From the NCBI GenBank assembly GCA_028709785.1, contig JAQUTK010000006.1, positions 1 to 64,000 on the forward strand: a stretch of DNA of 64,000 bases, in the 5' to 3' direction. Shown piece after piece: positions 1 to 8,344 of the stretch (positions are counted from its first letter, which is position 1; each line of letters opens with the position of its first letter). The DNA is from Bacteroidales bacterium (GTDB lineage Bacteria > Bacteroidota > Bacteroidia > Bacteroidales > JAQUTK01). The translations under genes were made by a program, and so were the position numbers. Under the pieces are notes generated by a model. That model ran no database searches. It was given only the letters and a program-made list of their open reading frames with translations, and was not told where the DNA came from.

Positions 1-2
1 AT

Positions 3-551
3 CTGTTGTTCGCTCCGGTTCAACAATTTACCAACTTGCATCAACTCTCTTTCACCTCTTTTCAGGGAAAGAACATCGATGTCATGGTTGCAATCAGTAA
101 GGCCAACTGGATCTTATTGGCAGTGGTTGTTTCACTGTGGGGAATCCGGAAATTAGTTCAACGTAAGAAAACAGTCACGATAGCATCAACCTGGGGGTGT
201 GGATATACTGCCCCCACGGCAAAGATTCAATACACGGCAAGTTCATTTGTTAAGACTTACACCAAACTCTTTGGAACTATCTTTCTCATCCACCGGAAAG
301 AAAAAGAGGTGGAGGGTATCTTTCCTGCTGAAGCTCATCATGAGACGCATCCCTACGATATCATCGAACATGGATTGATCGATTATCCGATCCGTAAGTT
401 CAAGGAGTTTTTGAGCTTGTTTCTCTTCTTTCAAAACGGGAAATTGCAGTTTTATATCATCTACGGGATTCTCTTTATCGTTTCAGTGATTCTGCTCCCT
501 TTGATTTATGATGCCATTCTCTTATTTATCGAATCTTTTAAGCAACTATAA
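3..551 (+). CDS. hyfB: Hyf/Ehr complex antiporter-like subunit B, C-terminal part (5' end outside window)
   Basis: This is the C-terminal end of a large proton-translocating NuoL/HyfB-like membrane subunit; the frame is open to the left edge, so the gene starts before the window. About 182 residues remain. A membrane segment near residues 30-50 is followed by a long soluble stretch and a final membrane helix near residues 150-172, the usual tail of HyfB. The stop lies 2 bases before the next gene, which encodes the NuoH-like subunit, and the order B-C-E-F-G-I downstream fits a hydrogenase-4 type operon. In such complexes this subunit is the antiporter-like ion channel. The family call rests mainly on context and on the tail sequence. 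Confidence 0.8.
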   Translation: MLFAPVQQFTNLHQLSFTSFQGKNIDVMVAISKANWILLAVVVSLWGIRKLVQRKKTVTIASTWGCGYTAPTAKIQYTASSFVKTYTKLFGTIFLIHRKEKEVEGIFPAEAHHETHPYDIIEHGLIDYPIRKFKEFLSLFLFFQNGKLQFYIIYGILFIVSVILLPLIYDAILLFIESFKQL

Positions 552-553
552 AT

Positions 554-1459
554 ATGCTATCCATCTTATTAATCACTCTGGCCGCCACTTTCTTTACGGG
601 TATCATTATCCGTACGAAGAGCATAGCTTCCGGACGCAAAGGTCCGGGCATCTTTCAGCCAATCAAAGATGTCATCCGGCTGTTCAGGAAAGGAGCAGTC
701 TATAGTGAGACGACCAGTTTTATCTTTCAAATGATGCCGGTGATCTATTTCGCATCAGTCTTTGTGGCAATGCTGCTTGTTCCCTTTGGCCAATCCAAAG
801 GCATTTTGAGTTTCAGTGGTGACTTTGTGTTTTTTGCATACGTGCTTGGAATCGGAAAGTTTTTCAGTATCACTGGTGCCATGGACACAGGGAGTAGTTT
901 TGAAGGAATGGGTGCCAGTCGGGAGTCCCTTTATTCGATGTTTGCCGAACCGGCACTTTTTATTCTTATGGGTTCGTTATCGTTACTGACCGGCTATACA
1001 TCCTTTCAGGAAATATTTGCAGCATTACACCTCGGTTCCTCCATCAGCTATGCCTTGGCTTTAATGGCCGCCTTTGTCTTTTTGTTGATTGCCATGATTG
1101 AAAATAGCCGCATGCCCATTGATGATCCCAAAACGCATCTTGAACTGACCATGGTGCATGAAGTCATGATCCTGGATAACAGCGGTTTTGATCTGGGTCT
1201 GATCTTGTCGGCCGGTTATCTGAAGTTTGCGATCTACGGTACCATTATCTTTAACCTTTTTAGTGGTACTATTGCGTATGAGTATGCTATCCCCCTGTTT
1301 TTTGCAATCCAGGCTTTTCTGGCTTTTGTGATTGGAATGATTGAGTCATTTATGGCACGGTTCAGAATGAGTCATAACGCGCAATATATTGTTGTGCTTT
1401 CTTCTGTATCCCTGCTGGTGTTTTTTGGAGCGTTGCTTATCGCTGGAAAGTTTATTTGA
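554..1459 (+). CDS. hyfC: NuoH/HyfC-like membrane subunit
   Basis: A 301-residue polytopic membrane protein of the NuoH/HycD/HyfC family, which anchors the peripheral arm to the membrane arm of complex-I-like enzymes. Around residues 182-200 it carries the acidic loop ENSRMPIDDP followed by THLELTM, the hallmark of this family where charged residues face the quinone- or active-site-linked cavity. Length is typical. It starts 2 bases after the HyfB-like gene and is followed by a HyfE-like gene after a 49-base gap. Because the large subunit of this operon lacks Ni-Fe ligands, the subunit probably couples a non-hydrogenase reaction to ion transport; that step is inference. Confidence 0.88.
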   Translation: MLSILLITLAATFFTGIIIRTKSIASGRKGPGIFQPIKDVIRLFRKGAVYSETTSFIFQMMPVIYFASVFVAMLLVPFGQSKGILSFSGDFVFFAYVLGIGKFFSITGAMDTGSSFEGMGASRESLYSMFAEPALFILMGSLSLLTGYTSFQEIFAALHLGSSISYALALMAAFVFLLIAMIENSRMPIDDPKTHLELTMVHEVMILDNSGFDLGLILSAGYLKFAIYGTIIFNLFSGTIAYEYAIPLFFAIQAFLAFVIGMIESFMARFRMSHNAQYIVVLSSVSLLVFFGALLIAGKFI

Positions 1460-1508
1460 TGTTTTGTCCATTTCATTAGGAAACAATTATAAAACTATTA
1501 GAAGAATT

Positions 1509-2141
1509 ATGTTACACGTTCTGCTCATTATTTTCTTGATCTCTCTCTTTTATCTCTCCATAGCCAACCGTATGTCGACGTACGTCAATGTGTTGGCTTT
1601 TCAGGGTATCCTGCTTTTCTTTGTGGCATTTATGGAGTTGAAGAACATCAACACCCTCAATCTGATCCTGATACTTCTCGAGACGATTATCTTTAAGTCT
1701 CTTGCCGTTCCACTCTTCTTGAATTATGTGCTAAAGCGCAATCATATTACCCGGGAAGCAGAGCCTTTTGTTCCCAATTTTCTTTCCCTGATCATTACCA
1801 CTGTTATTGTGATTGTGACCATCCTCCTCTCTGATTTGATGAAAGAAGGAAGTTTTGATAAGATGTTTTTTGTGGTTGCACTCTCTACCTTATTTACCGG
1901 ACTCTATTTTATTGCTTCACGCCGTAAGATCATTACGCACGTCATGGGCTATCTGATTATTGAAAACGGCGTTTTTATCTTATCACTGGCCGTGGGAAGT
2001 GAAATGCCGATGCTTGTCAATCTGGGTATCATGCTGGATATATTTGCAAGTGTGCTTATTCTGGGTATTTTCTTAAACAAAATAGGGGATGTCTTTAAAG
2101 ATATTGACGTAGACCAACTCTCTAATCTGAAAGACTATTGA
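1509..2141 (+). CDS. hyfE: HyfE-like membrane subunit
   Basis: A 210-residue all-helical membrane protein between the HyfC- and HyfF-like genes, the place and size of HyfE in hydrogenase-4 operons. HyfE fuses a NuoJ/K-like set of helices. The ATG at 1509 was chosen because the longer frame, from 1389, would overlap the end of the hyfC-like gene and adds a non-hydrophobic leader; from 1509 the protein begins directly with a hydrophobic helix. About six predicted membrane segments are visible. Function in ion transport is inferred from the family. Confidence 0.82.
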   Translation: MLHVLLIIFLISLFYLSIANRMSTYVNVLAFQGILLFFVAFMELKNINTLNLILILLETIIFKSLAVPLFLNYVLKRNHITREAEPFVPNFLSLIITTVIVIVTILLSDLMKEGSFDKMFFVVALSTLFTGLYFIASRRKIITHVMGYLIIENGVFILSLAVGSEMPMLVNLGIMLDIFASVLILGIFLNKIGDVFKDIDVDQLSNLKDY

Positions 2142-2169
2142 TCATTGATGCTAAATTACAACTGAATTT

Positions 2170-3594
2170 ATGATACTGATATACCTTTTAAGCGTACTCC
2201 TCATTGGAACTTTACTTTTCTTCAACCGTGGGAAGGTACTCAATTACCCCCTGGTCTGCTTGTTTCTATTTGTGCAATGTGCATTTACTGTTTATGCCTG
2301 CTTACACTATAACGAATCGTCGAGTCATTATTTCACGTTTGACTCGCTGGGAATCATAATGCTGTGTACGGCAACTGTCATTTCCATACCGGCATCCTAT
2401 TACAGCTATATATATGTGGAAGACAGTCAGGTGAAACCCGACTCAAAGGCTATTTACTGGGGAGCATTTACTCTTTTGATCGCAGCGGTCAGTGCTTCCT
2501 TTTTGGCCAATCATATCGCTGTGATGTGGATCTTTACTGAAATAACCACCTTGAGTGCATCTGCTTTGATTTATCATCACCGCAACAAACTTGCTTTGGA
2601 GGGAACCTGGAAATATGTCTTCATTTGTGCTGTCAGCATCACCTTTGTGTATATAGGCATTCTGTTTTTAAGTTTGTCGATGGAAGGTGCCGGTTCAACG
2701 GATTTATCTTACAAGAATCTTTTAGCCAACAGTTCCCTGATTGATCCGCTGTGGTTACGCTTTGCTTTCCTGTTTGTTTTTACAGGCTTCACAGCCAAGC
2801 TGGGACTTTTCCCGATGTTTACCGCAGGAGTAGATGCTAAGGACAAGGCTCCCGGACCTGCTGCAGCTCTGTTTTCCAGTATTGTGATGTGTATGGGATT
2901 CGTTGGTATTTTTCGCACGTATATACTTGTTGCAAATACATCCCTACATCATTGGGCGAGTCTGGTTGTGGGAATAGCTGCTTTTTTATCGCTATTCATT
3001 GCAGCCGTTTACATGATAAAAGTGAAGAATATCAAGCGTATGATGGCTTATTCCAGTGTCGAACACATGGGATTGGTGATGTTGGGAATTGCCGCGGGAG
3101 GTATCGGATATTATGCAGCCATATTACATATCGTGTTGCATTCATTCGTTAAGTCAAGCCTTTTCTTTCAATACAACCAATTGTATAAGACATTTGGAAC
3201 CAAGGATATTTATCAGATGGGCAATTACTTTAAATATAATACGACCGGTGCTATTGTGATCCTTCTTGCAGTCATCAGTGTGACAGCTATGCCGCCCTCA
3301 GGACTGTTTGTGAGCGAACTTCTCATTTTCAGATCTCTGTTTGAGGCCAACCATCTGATCGTCCTGATCGTTGTGTTGTTATTGTTGACCCTGATTATCT
3401 GGTCACAAGCCAAAAACTTTTTCAAGATCTTGTATTCTCCGGTTGTCGGTTTTGACGAAACAAATGTTCCGCGGATTCCTTCCCACAGATCTGCTTTTCA
3501 ATTTGTCTTGCTGGCGGGAGCTGCTTATCTGGGTTTAAACCCTCCGGCGATTTTTGTGGAAATGATTAACGACTGTATCAGGTATCTGCCTTGA
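2170..3594 (+). CDS. hyfF: NuoN/HyfF-like antiporter subunit
   Basis: A 474-residue proton-conducting membrane transporter of the NuoN/MrpD/HyfF type with about fourteen membrane helices. The segment WIFTEITTLSASALIYH near residues 120-137 contains the conserved glutamate helix, and FTGFTAKLGLFPMF near residues 200-215 contains the conserved lysine on which proton pumping depends in this family. It lies 28 bases after the HyfE-like gene and 24 bases before the large-subunit gene. Together with the HyfB homologue it gives the complex two antiporter-like channels. Confidence 0.88.
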   Translation: MILIYLLSVLLIGTLLFFNRGKVLNYPLVCLFLFVQCAFTVYACLHYNESSSHYFTFDSLGIIMLCTATVISIPASYYSYIYVEDSQVKPDSKAIYWGAFTLLIAAVSASFLANHIAVMWIFTEITTLSASALIYHHRNKLALEGTWKYVFICAVSITFVYIGILFLSLSMEGAGSTDLSYKNLLANSSLIDPLWLRFAFLFVFTGFTAKLGLFPMFTAGVDAKDKAPGPAAALFSSIVMCMGFVGIFRTYILVANTSLHHWASLVVGIAAFLSLFIAAVYMIKVKNIKRMMAYSSVEHMGLVMLGIAAGGIGYYAAILHIVLHSFVKSSLFFQYNQLYKTFGTKDIYQMGNYFKYNTTGAIVILLAVISVTAMPPSGLFVSELLIFRSLFEANHLIVLIVVLLLLTLIIWSQAKNFFKILYSPVVGFDETNVPRIPSHRSAFQFVLLAGAAYLGLNPPAIFVEMINDCIRYLP

Positions 3595-3618
3595 TTAGTA
3601 TAAAAAGCATCAGTATTT

Positions 3619-5118
3619 ATGAACTATATAAGCATACGAAATAATCAGACTCTTCGGATCAAAGAGATACCGGAGAGTGCTTACTTATCCTTTATGGATA
3701 TGAATGTGGGTTTGGTGTCGGGATTTACAGACAGACACTGTGTGAACTATTTTGGAGTGGAAGAAGGCAATTTCGTGAAACTTATTTGCTGTATTGCCGA
3801 CGATGCAACACACGAGATCATGGTCTCTTCCTGCAAAGTGCAGAAAGGGCAGTCACTTGCCTCGTTCTCCAAAGAGATGTACTGCTTTGAACGATTTGAG
3901 CGGGAGATCCATGAGAACTTCGGTCTGAATTATCCGGATCATCCCTGGTTAAAGCCGGTACGTTATCCCGCAGATCGTTCAGATAAGATGCAAACGATGC
4001 AGAATTATCCCTTTTATACCATTGCCAGTGAAGAAGTTCATGAGGTAGGTGTCGGACCTATTCATGCCGGAATCATTGAACCCGGTCATTTCCGGTTTAT
4101 CTGCAACGGTGAAAAGATCCTCCATCTGGAAATACAATTGGGCTATCAGCACAGAGGTGTGGAGAATCTCTTTCTGGCAAAGAAGAAACTGCTTCAGCGT
4201 ACCACACTCTCAGAAAATATAGCCGGTGATACAGTCGTAGGTCATAGTGTCGCGTTTGCACATGTTTGGGAAAGTCTGTGTGGAGTAGATGTTTCCCGCG
4301 ATATTGCATTCTCGCGAACAGTTGCGCTGGAACTGGAACGAATGGCTATTCATATCGGTGACCTTAGTGCGATATGTACCGATATCGCCTACCAGCTCGG
4401 TAGTTCGGTCTTTGGGCGCTTACGTACACCCATCGTCAATTTCTTGCAGGAATGGGGGGGAAGCAGATTGGCGAAGGGGCTGATCAGACCGGGAAGTAAT
4501 CCCTTTCCTTTTACACCGGCATTGGCTGAACGACTCAAAAAGGTGTTGGATCTCCTGGAACCGGATTATAATGAGATGTGTGAGAAATTATTTGATTTAC
4601 CCAGTGCGCTGTCTCGCTTTGAGCGAACAGGTGTGGTGTCCAATGAAGACGCGATCGCAATTGGCGCTGTGGGTATGGCAGCGCGAATGACCAGTCTGAG
4701 CAGGGATATACGAAGTTCTCATCCCTATTGCCTCTATCCGGAGTTGGCCCATGTACCGATACTGAAACACCATGGAGATGTCTATTCGCGGGTGCAAATC
4801 AGAAGAAGGGAGGTCTTGCAATCTATGGAATATATTCGCAAACTACTCACTGAAGTACCAATCCAATCCCCACAAACAGAGATGAAGATGACTCTTCAGC
4901 CTGATTCCTTTTGTCTTTCTCTGGTGGAGGGATGGCGTGGTGAGATCTGTCATTGCGCGCTGACAGATGCGAACGGGGAACTGATGCATTATAAAATCAA
5001 AGACCCTTCGTTTCACAATTGGATGGCTTTAGCCTTAGCAGTCAGGAATAACGAAATATCCGATTTCCCGATTTGTAACAAAAGTTTCAATCTTTCGTAT
5101 TCGGGACATGATCTTTAA
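3619..5118 (+). CDS. NuoCD/HycE-like large subunit lacking all Ni-Fe cysteines (Ehr-type)
   Basis: A 499-residue homologue of the HycE/HyfG large subunit: an N-terminal NuoC-like part (about residues 1-125) followed by a NuoD/hydrogenase-like part. In true [NiFe] enzymes two CxxC motifs hold the metal centre. Here the first motif region reads SENIAGDTVVGHS, with A202 and T205 in place of the cysteines, and the C-terminal motif SFNLSYSGHDL has S493 and G496 instead. The protein therefore cannot bind a Ni-Fe centre as known. This is the signature of energy-converting-hydrogenase-related (Ehr) complexes, whose reaction is unknown. It follows the membrane subunits and precedes the small-subunit fusion. 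No maturation protease or hyp genes are in the window. Confidence 0.88.
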   Translation: MNYISIRNNQTLRIKEIPESAYLSFMDMNVGLVSGFTDRHCVNYFGVEEGNFVKLICCIADDATHEIMVSSCKVQKGQSLASFSKEMYCFERFEREIHENFGLNYPDHPWLKPVRYPADRSDKMQTMQNYPFYTIASEEVHEVGVGPIHAGIIEPGHFRFICNGEKILHLEIQLGYQHRGVENLFLAKKKLLQRTTLSENIAGDTVVGHSVAFAHVWESLCGVDVSRDIAFSRTVALELERMAIHIGDLSAICTDIAYQLGSSVFGRLRTPIVNFLQEWGGSRLAKGLIRPGSNPFPFTPALAERLKKVLDLLEPDYNEMCEKLFDLPSALSRFERTGVVSNEDAIAIGAVGMAARMTSLSRDIRSSHPYCLYPELAHVPILKHHGDVYSRVQIRRREVLQSMEYIRKLLTEVPIQSPQTEMKMTLQPDSFCLSLVEGWRGEICHCALTDANGELMHYKIKDPSFHNWMALALAVRNNEISDFPICNKSFNLSYSGHDL

Positions 5119-5151
5119 TACGAGGAGTTTACACATTAAAATCTCAATCAG

Positions 5152-5904
5152 ATGTTAAGCAATTTGAAGATCGTATTGCATCAGGGCAAACAATATATAG
5201 CTTCCCCAACTACGGTAGAGGTACCGGGTATATTCAGAGGACGCCCTGTTATCAGCACCCAAAAAGTGGATGAAACCAAACTGGTGGAAATGTGTCCCAC
5301 GGATGCCATCTCGAGTCATCCTCTGTGTATTGATCTGGGTAAATGCACCTTTTGTGGCGCATGCGCCAGACTGTTTCCGGATAAGATCTCATTTACCAAA
5401 GAGTACAAGATGGCTACCAATGACCGGGAACGATTGATCATCAAAGAAGGGGAAGACCAAGCGATAGAAGTCAATCCGGATACCGTACGTAAGGAGATAC
5501 ACCGGGTGTTTGGACATTCACTCAAGTTGAGACAGATTTCGGCAGGAGGAGATAATAGTTGCGAACTCGAGTTGAATGCCGCCAATAATGTGCAATTTGA
5601 TATGAGCCGCTACGGAATAGATTTTGTCGCATCACCCCGACATGCAGATGGAATCGTAATTACGGGTCCGATCACACAAAACATGGCCGAGGCGGTACAA
5701 ATCTGCTATGATGCCGTGCCCGATCCAAAGATCATTGTGCTCGTTGGTACAGATGCCATTAGTGGGGGTGTTTTCGAAGGTTCACCTGCGATAGATCGTA
5801 GTTTTCTCGACAAATATCCTGTGGATCTCTATATTCCCGGCAATCCGGCGCATCCACTGACTATAATCAATGGGTTGCTGGACTTAACACGCAAAAAAAG
5901 ATAA
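5152..5904 (+). CDS. Ferredoxin-small subunit fusion (HyfH/HyfI-like) with lost cluster ligands
   Basis: A 250-residue protein joining a ferredoxin-like N-terminus to a NuoB/HycG-like small subunit. C48 of the MCPTDAI segment plus C65, C68 and C71 can bind one [4Fe-4S] cluster. The second half aligns with HycG through RYGIDFVASPRHAD and TGPIT, but the proximal-cluster ligands are mostly replaced: positions equivalent to the cysteines are A131, D134, D201 (GTDAISGG) and N231 (IPGNPAHP); only C137 remains. Electron flow to the large subunit as in hydrogenases seems impossible. The gene ends the operon. Fusion of the two modules is seen directly; the functional conclusion is inference. Confidence 0.85.
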   Translation: MLSNLKIVLHQGKQYIASPTTVEVPGIFRGRPVISTQKVDETKLVEMCPTDAISSHPLCIDLGKCTFCGACARLFPDKISFTKEYKMATNDRERLIIKEGEDQAIEVNPDTVRKEIHRVFGHSLKLRQISAGGDNSCELELNAANNVQFDMSRYGIDFVASPRHADGIVITGPITQNMAEAVQICYDAVPDPKIIVLVGTDAISGGVFEGSPAIDRSFLDKYPVDLYIPGNPAHPLTIINGLLDLTRKKR

Positions 5905-5954
5905 ATTACTTTAGTATATTGGTTTAAGTAAGAACATATTCATTCTGAAAGATT

Positions 5955-7043
5955 ATGAGAATAGCATTCGTAGTACTTATTCTTATTCATGGGCTGATTC
6001 ATTTGCTTGGCTTTGTAAAAGCCTTCGAATTGTCGGAAGTAAAACAACTGACACAGACTATTTCAAAACCATTTGGAGTCCTTTGGTTGCTTGCTTTTAT
6101 CCTTTTTGTAGTGACAGCGATACTTTTTGCATGTAAGAATAATTCCTGGTGGATGTTTGGAGTCGCAGCACTGGTAATTTCCCAACTTCTGATCATATAC
6201 TTCTGGCGCGATGCAAAATTTGGAACAATACCCAATGTAATAATTCTGATCGCTTCTGTAATCGGATATGGAACATGGAGCTTTTACGACAGATATCAAA
6301 TGGATTTAAAAGTCGGCTCAAATCAGAAGACTTATTTTCAAGATTCGAAACTGACAGAAACAGATATTCAACAATTACCGGAGCCTGTAAAAAGATATAT
6401 TCGTTACACCGGTTCCATAGGAAAACCCAAAGTAAATTGTTTTAAAGTGGAATTTGTCGGAAAAATAAGAAAGAACGAACAATCTGAATGGATGCCCTTT
6501 ACTTCTGAACAGTATAACTTTATGGAAACGCCAACCCGCCTTTTTTTCTTGAAAGCAAAAATGAAAGGACTACCGGTTGAAGGTTATCACTGTTTCAAGA
6601 ACGGTGTTGCCTTTATGGACATCAGACTCTTTTCTTTGTTCAAAGTGCAATATATGGATGGGGAAGAGATGAACTTGTCGGAGACGGTCACTTTCTTTAA
6701 TGACATGTGTTGTATGGCTCCTCCTACGCTTATTGACAAGCGAATCAAGTGGCTGGAAGTAGAGGGTAATAACGTTAAGGCATCCTTTACGAATAACAAT
6801 ATCACCGTTTCTGCCTGGCTGTATTTTAATGATCAAGGTCAACTGATCAATTTTATTTCTCACGACCGCTATTCTGCTGATGCAGGGAAAAAACTACCCT
6901 GGGCAACCCCTTTGCGCGATTATCAGGAAATAAACGGGTATCGATTGTCGGGAAATGCAGATGCTGTTTATAGTTATCCCGATAGAGACTTGTGTTATGG
7001 AACTTTCAATATTGTCAAGATAGAATATAACAAAATAAACTGA
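5955..7043 (+). CDS. Membrane protein with DUF6544/DUF6920-like soluble domain
   Basis: A 362-residue protein of unknown function. Residues 1-115 hold about four membrane helices; the rest is a soluble beta-rich domain that opens with LPEPVKRYIRYTGSIG, a motif I associate with the DUF6544/DUF6920 family. The family name is from memory and moderate in certainty. The gene begins 50 bases after the Ehr operon and its stop lies 1 base before the next start, so it is probably co-transcribed with the lipoprotein gene that follows. Nothing in it suggests an enzyme active site. Confidence 0.65.
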   Translation: MRIAFVVLILIHGLIHLLGFVKAFELSEVKQLTQTISKPFGVLWLLAFILFVVTAILFACKNNSWWMFGVAALVISQLLIIYFWRDAKFGTIPNVIILIASVIGYGTWSFYDRYQMDLKVGSNQKTYFQDSKLTETDIQQLPEPVKRYIRYTGSIGKPKVNCFKVEFVGKIRKNEQSEWMPFTSEQYNFMETPTRLFFLKAKMKGLPVEGYHCFKNGVAFMDIRLFSLFKVQYMDGEEMNLSETVTFFNDMCCMAPPTLIDKRIKWLEVEGNNVKASFTNNNITVSAWLYFNDQGQLINFISHDRYSADAGKKLPWATPLRDYQEINGYRLSGNADAVYSYPDRDLCYGTFNIVKIEYNKIN

Positions 7044-7044
7044 G

Positions 7045-8022
7045 ATGCAAGCGAGATATTTATTGATCGTATTCGTATTAACGCTGACTTCTTGTGCAAC
7101 TGTTTTGAACAAGAGGAATTGCAAACTAATGGTTTCTTCAAATGTAGAAAACTCAAAGATTCAAGTTTTTGATTCTACTTATAATTTGCCGGCTAACATT
7201 AGCATCAGGCGTTCAAAGAAGGATTTGGATATCAAATTGATATCAGATACATTGACAAAGAATTATATAGTCAAATCATCTACTACTCCAAGATTTGTTT
7301 ATGGAAATCTTATTTGGTGCTATATGTGTCCGGCTGCCTATTTAATCGATCTTACAAATCATAAAAGATTTTATTACGGAAAATCTGTCTATTTGGATAG
7401 TAATGATACCAGTAGAGTAATAAGGCCACCGGTATCAAAACCCCGTAATAATAATCATTCAAAAGCATACCCAACACGCAAAGGCCGGATTAATCTGCTA
7501 CTTTCCTTTCCTTATGTTAACAGCTTTTATCTTCAACCTCAAAATGAACGATCAAAATCAAATACGGGATTTTGGGGTATTTCAGCAGGAGCAGAGTATT
7601 ATTATAAAGATTACAAATACATAAACTTAACAGCAAGCGCAGTATCTGATTTTTTTATGCCGATTCCCGGTGCGGTTGATATATATGGAGAATATGAACT
7701 GATGAGTTCAACTTATTTAAGTCTCTCAGATAATTACAAGTTTAAACGCTTTACGATTGGATATGGACTAAATTATTCAAGAAACACATGGAATCTTACG
7801 AATTCCGGCTATGATGAGCCAACGCTATCAAGTCGTGATCCCATAAAAAGAACAAATGAATCACTTGGGCTTACATTTAACGTATATCGTCAATTGGGAG
7901 AATATTTGTTTGTAGGATTGATATACAGACCGACTTTCTTGATTGTTAATCCGACCGTGGAGTATAAATATGAACACTTGCTAAGTCTTGATTTTATCTG
8001 GAAAATCAGACTAAAAAGATAG
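7045..8022 (+). CDS. Putative lipoprotein with C-terminal beta-rich domain
   Basis: A 325-residue protein with a lipoprotein signal: a short charged start, a hydrophobic core and the lipobox-like TSCAT, giving an acylated cysteine near residue 17. After it comes a PEGA-like stretch of about 90 residues and then a segment of alternating aromatic and polar residues (from about residue 150) that resembles outer-membrane beta strands. I do not recognise a named family. It directly follows the DUF6544-like gene and probably shares its transcript. Likely located in the outer membrane or at the cell surface. Confidence 0.55.
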   Translation: MQARYLLIVFVLTLTSCATVLNKRNCKLMVSSNVENSKIQVFDSTYNLPANISIRRSKKDLDIKLISDTLTKNYIVKSSTTPRFVYGNLIWCYMCPAAYLIDLTNHKRFYYGKSVYLDSNDTSRVIRPPVSKPRNNNHSKAYPTRKGRINLLLSFPYVNSFYLQPQNERSKSNTGFWGISAGAEYYYKDYKYINLTASAVSDFFMPIPGAVDIYGEYELMSSTYLSLSDNYKFKRFTIGYGLNYSRNTWNLTNSGYDEPTLSSRDPIKRTNESLGLTFNVYRQLGEYLFVGLIYRPTFLIVNPTVEYKYEHLLSLDFIWKIRLKR

Positions 8023-8344
8023 AAGATGACGGATGGAAGAATGGGCATTGGGATATTGTACATTTGGGTACATATAGAGTGTCTGAATAGGATAGTCCCG
8101 AAAAGAAGTAAAAGAGGAAAGATTACTTGATTTAATATCGTGTATCTGTAAAATAGGATCTTTGGTTTTTGTTCTTTTTATAGGAGACATGTTGTTTCTT
8201 TCTTAGAGAGAATTGCGGAATTTGTGCTTGAATTATCTGTGAATCAATATTTTAATTTTAAAAATGCGTGTTTTAAGATAAACAAGTCTCATAGTATTGT
8301 TATATATTTGCAACATCAATTACCCACAAATAACAAAGAGAAAA
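8023..8344 (+). other. Non-coding leader of the xylan block
   Basis: A 322-base AT-rich gap without a convincing gene. A TATATTTG at 8303-8310 matches the Bacteroidetes -7 element and lies 35 bases before the GH8 start, but I see no good -33 TTTG at the right distance. It probably contains the promoter of the xylan genes that follow. Confidence 0.4.

Noticed and set aside
3619-5904. Functional [NiFe] hydrogenase or formate hydrogenlyase
   Set aside because: All four metal-binding cysteines of the large subunit and most cluster ligands of the small subunit are replaced, and no maturation genes are seen in the window.
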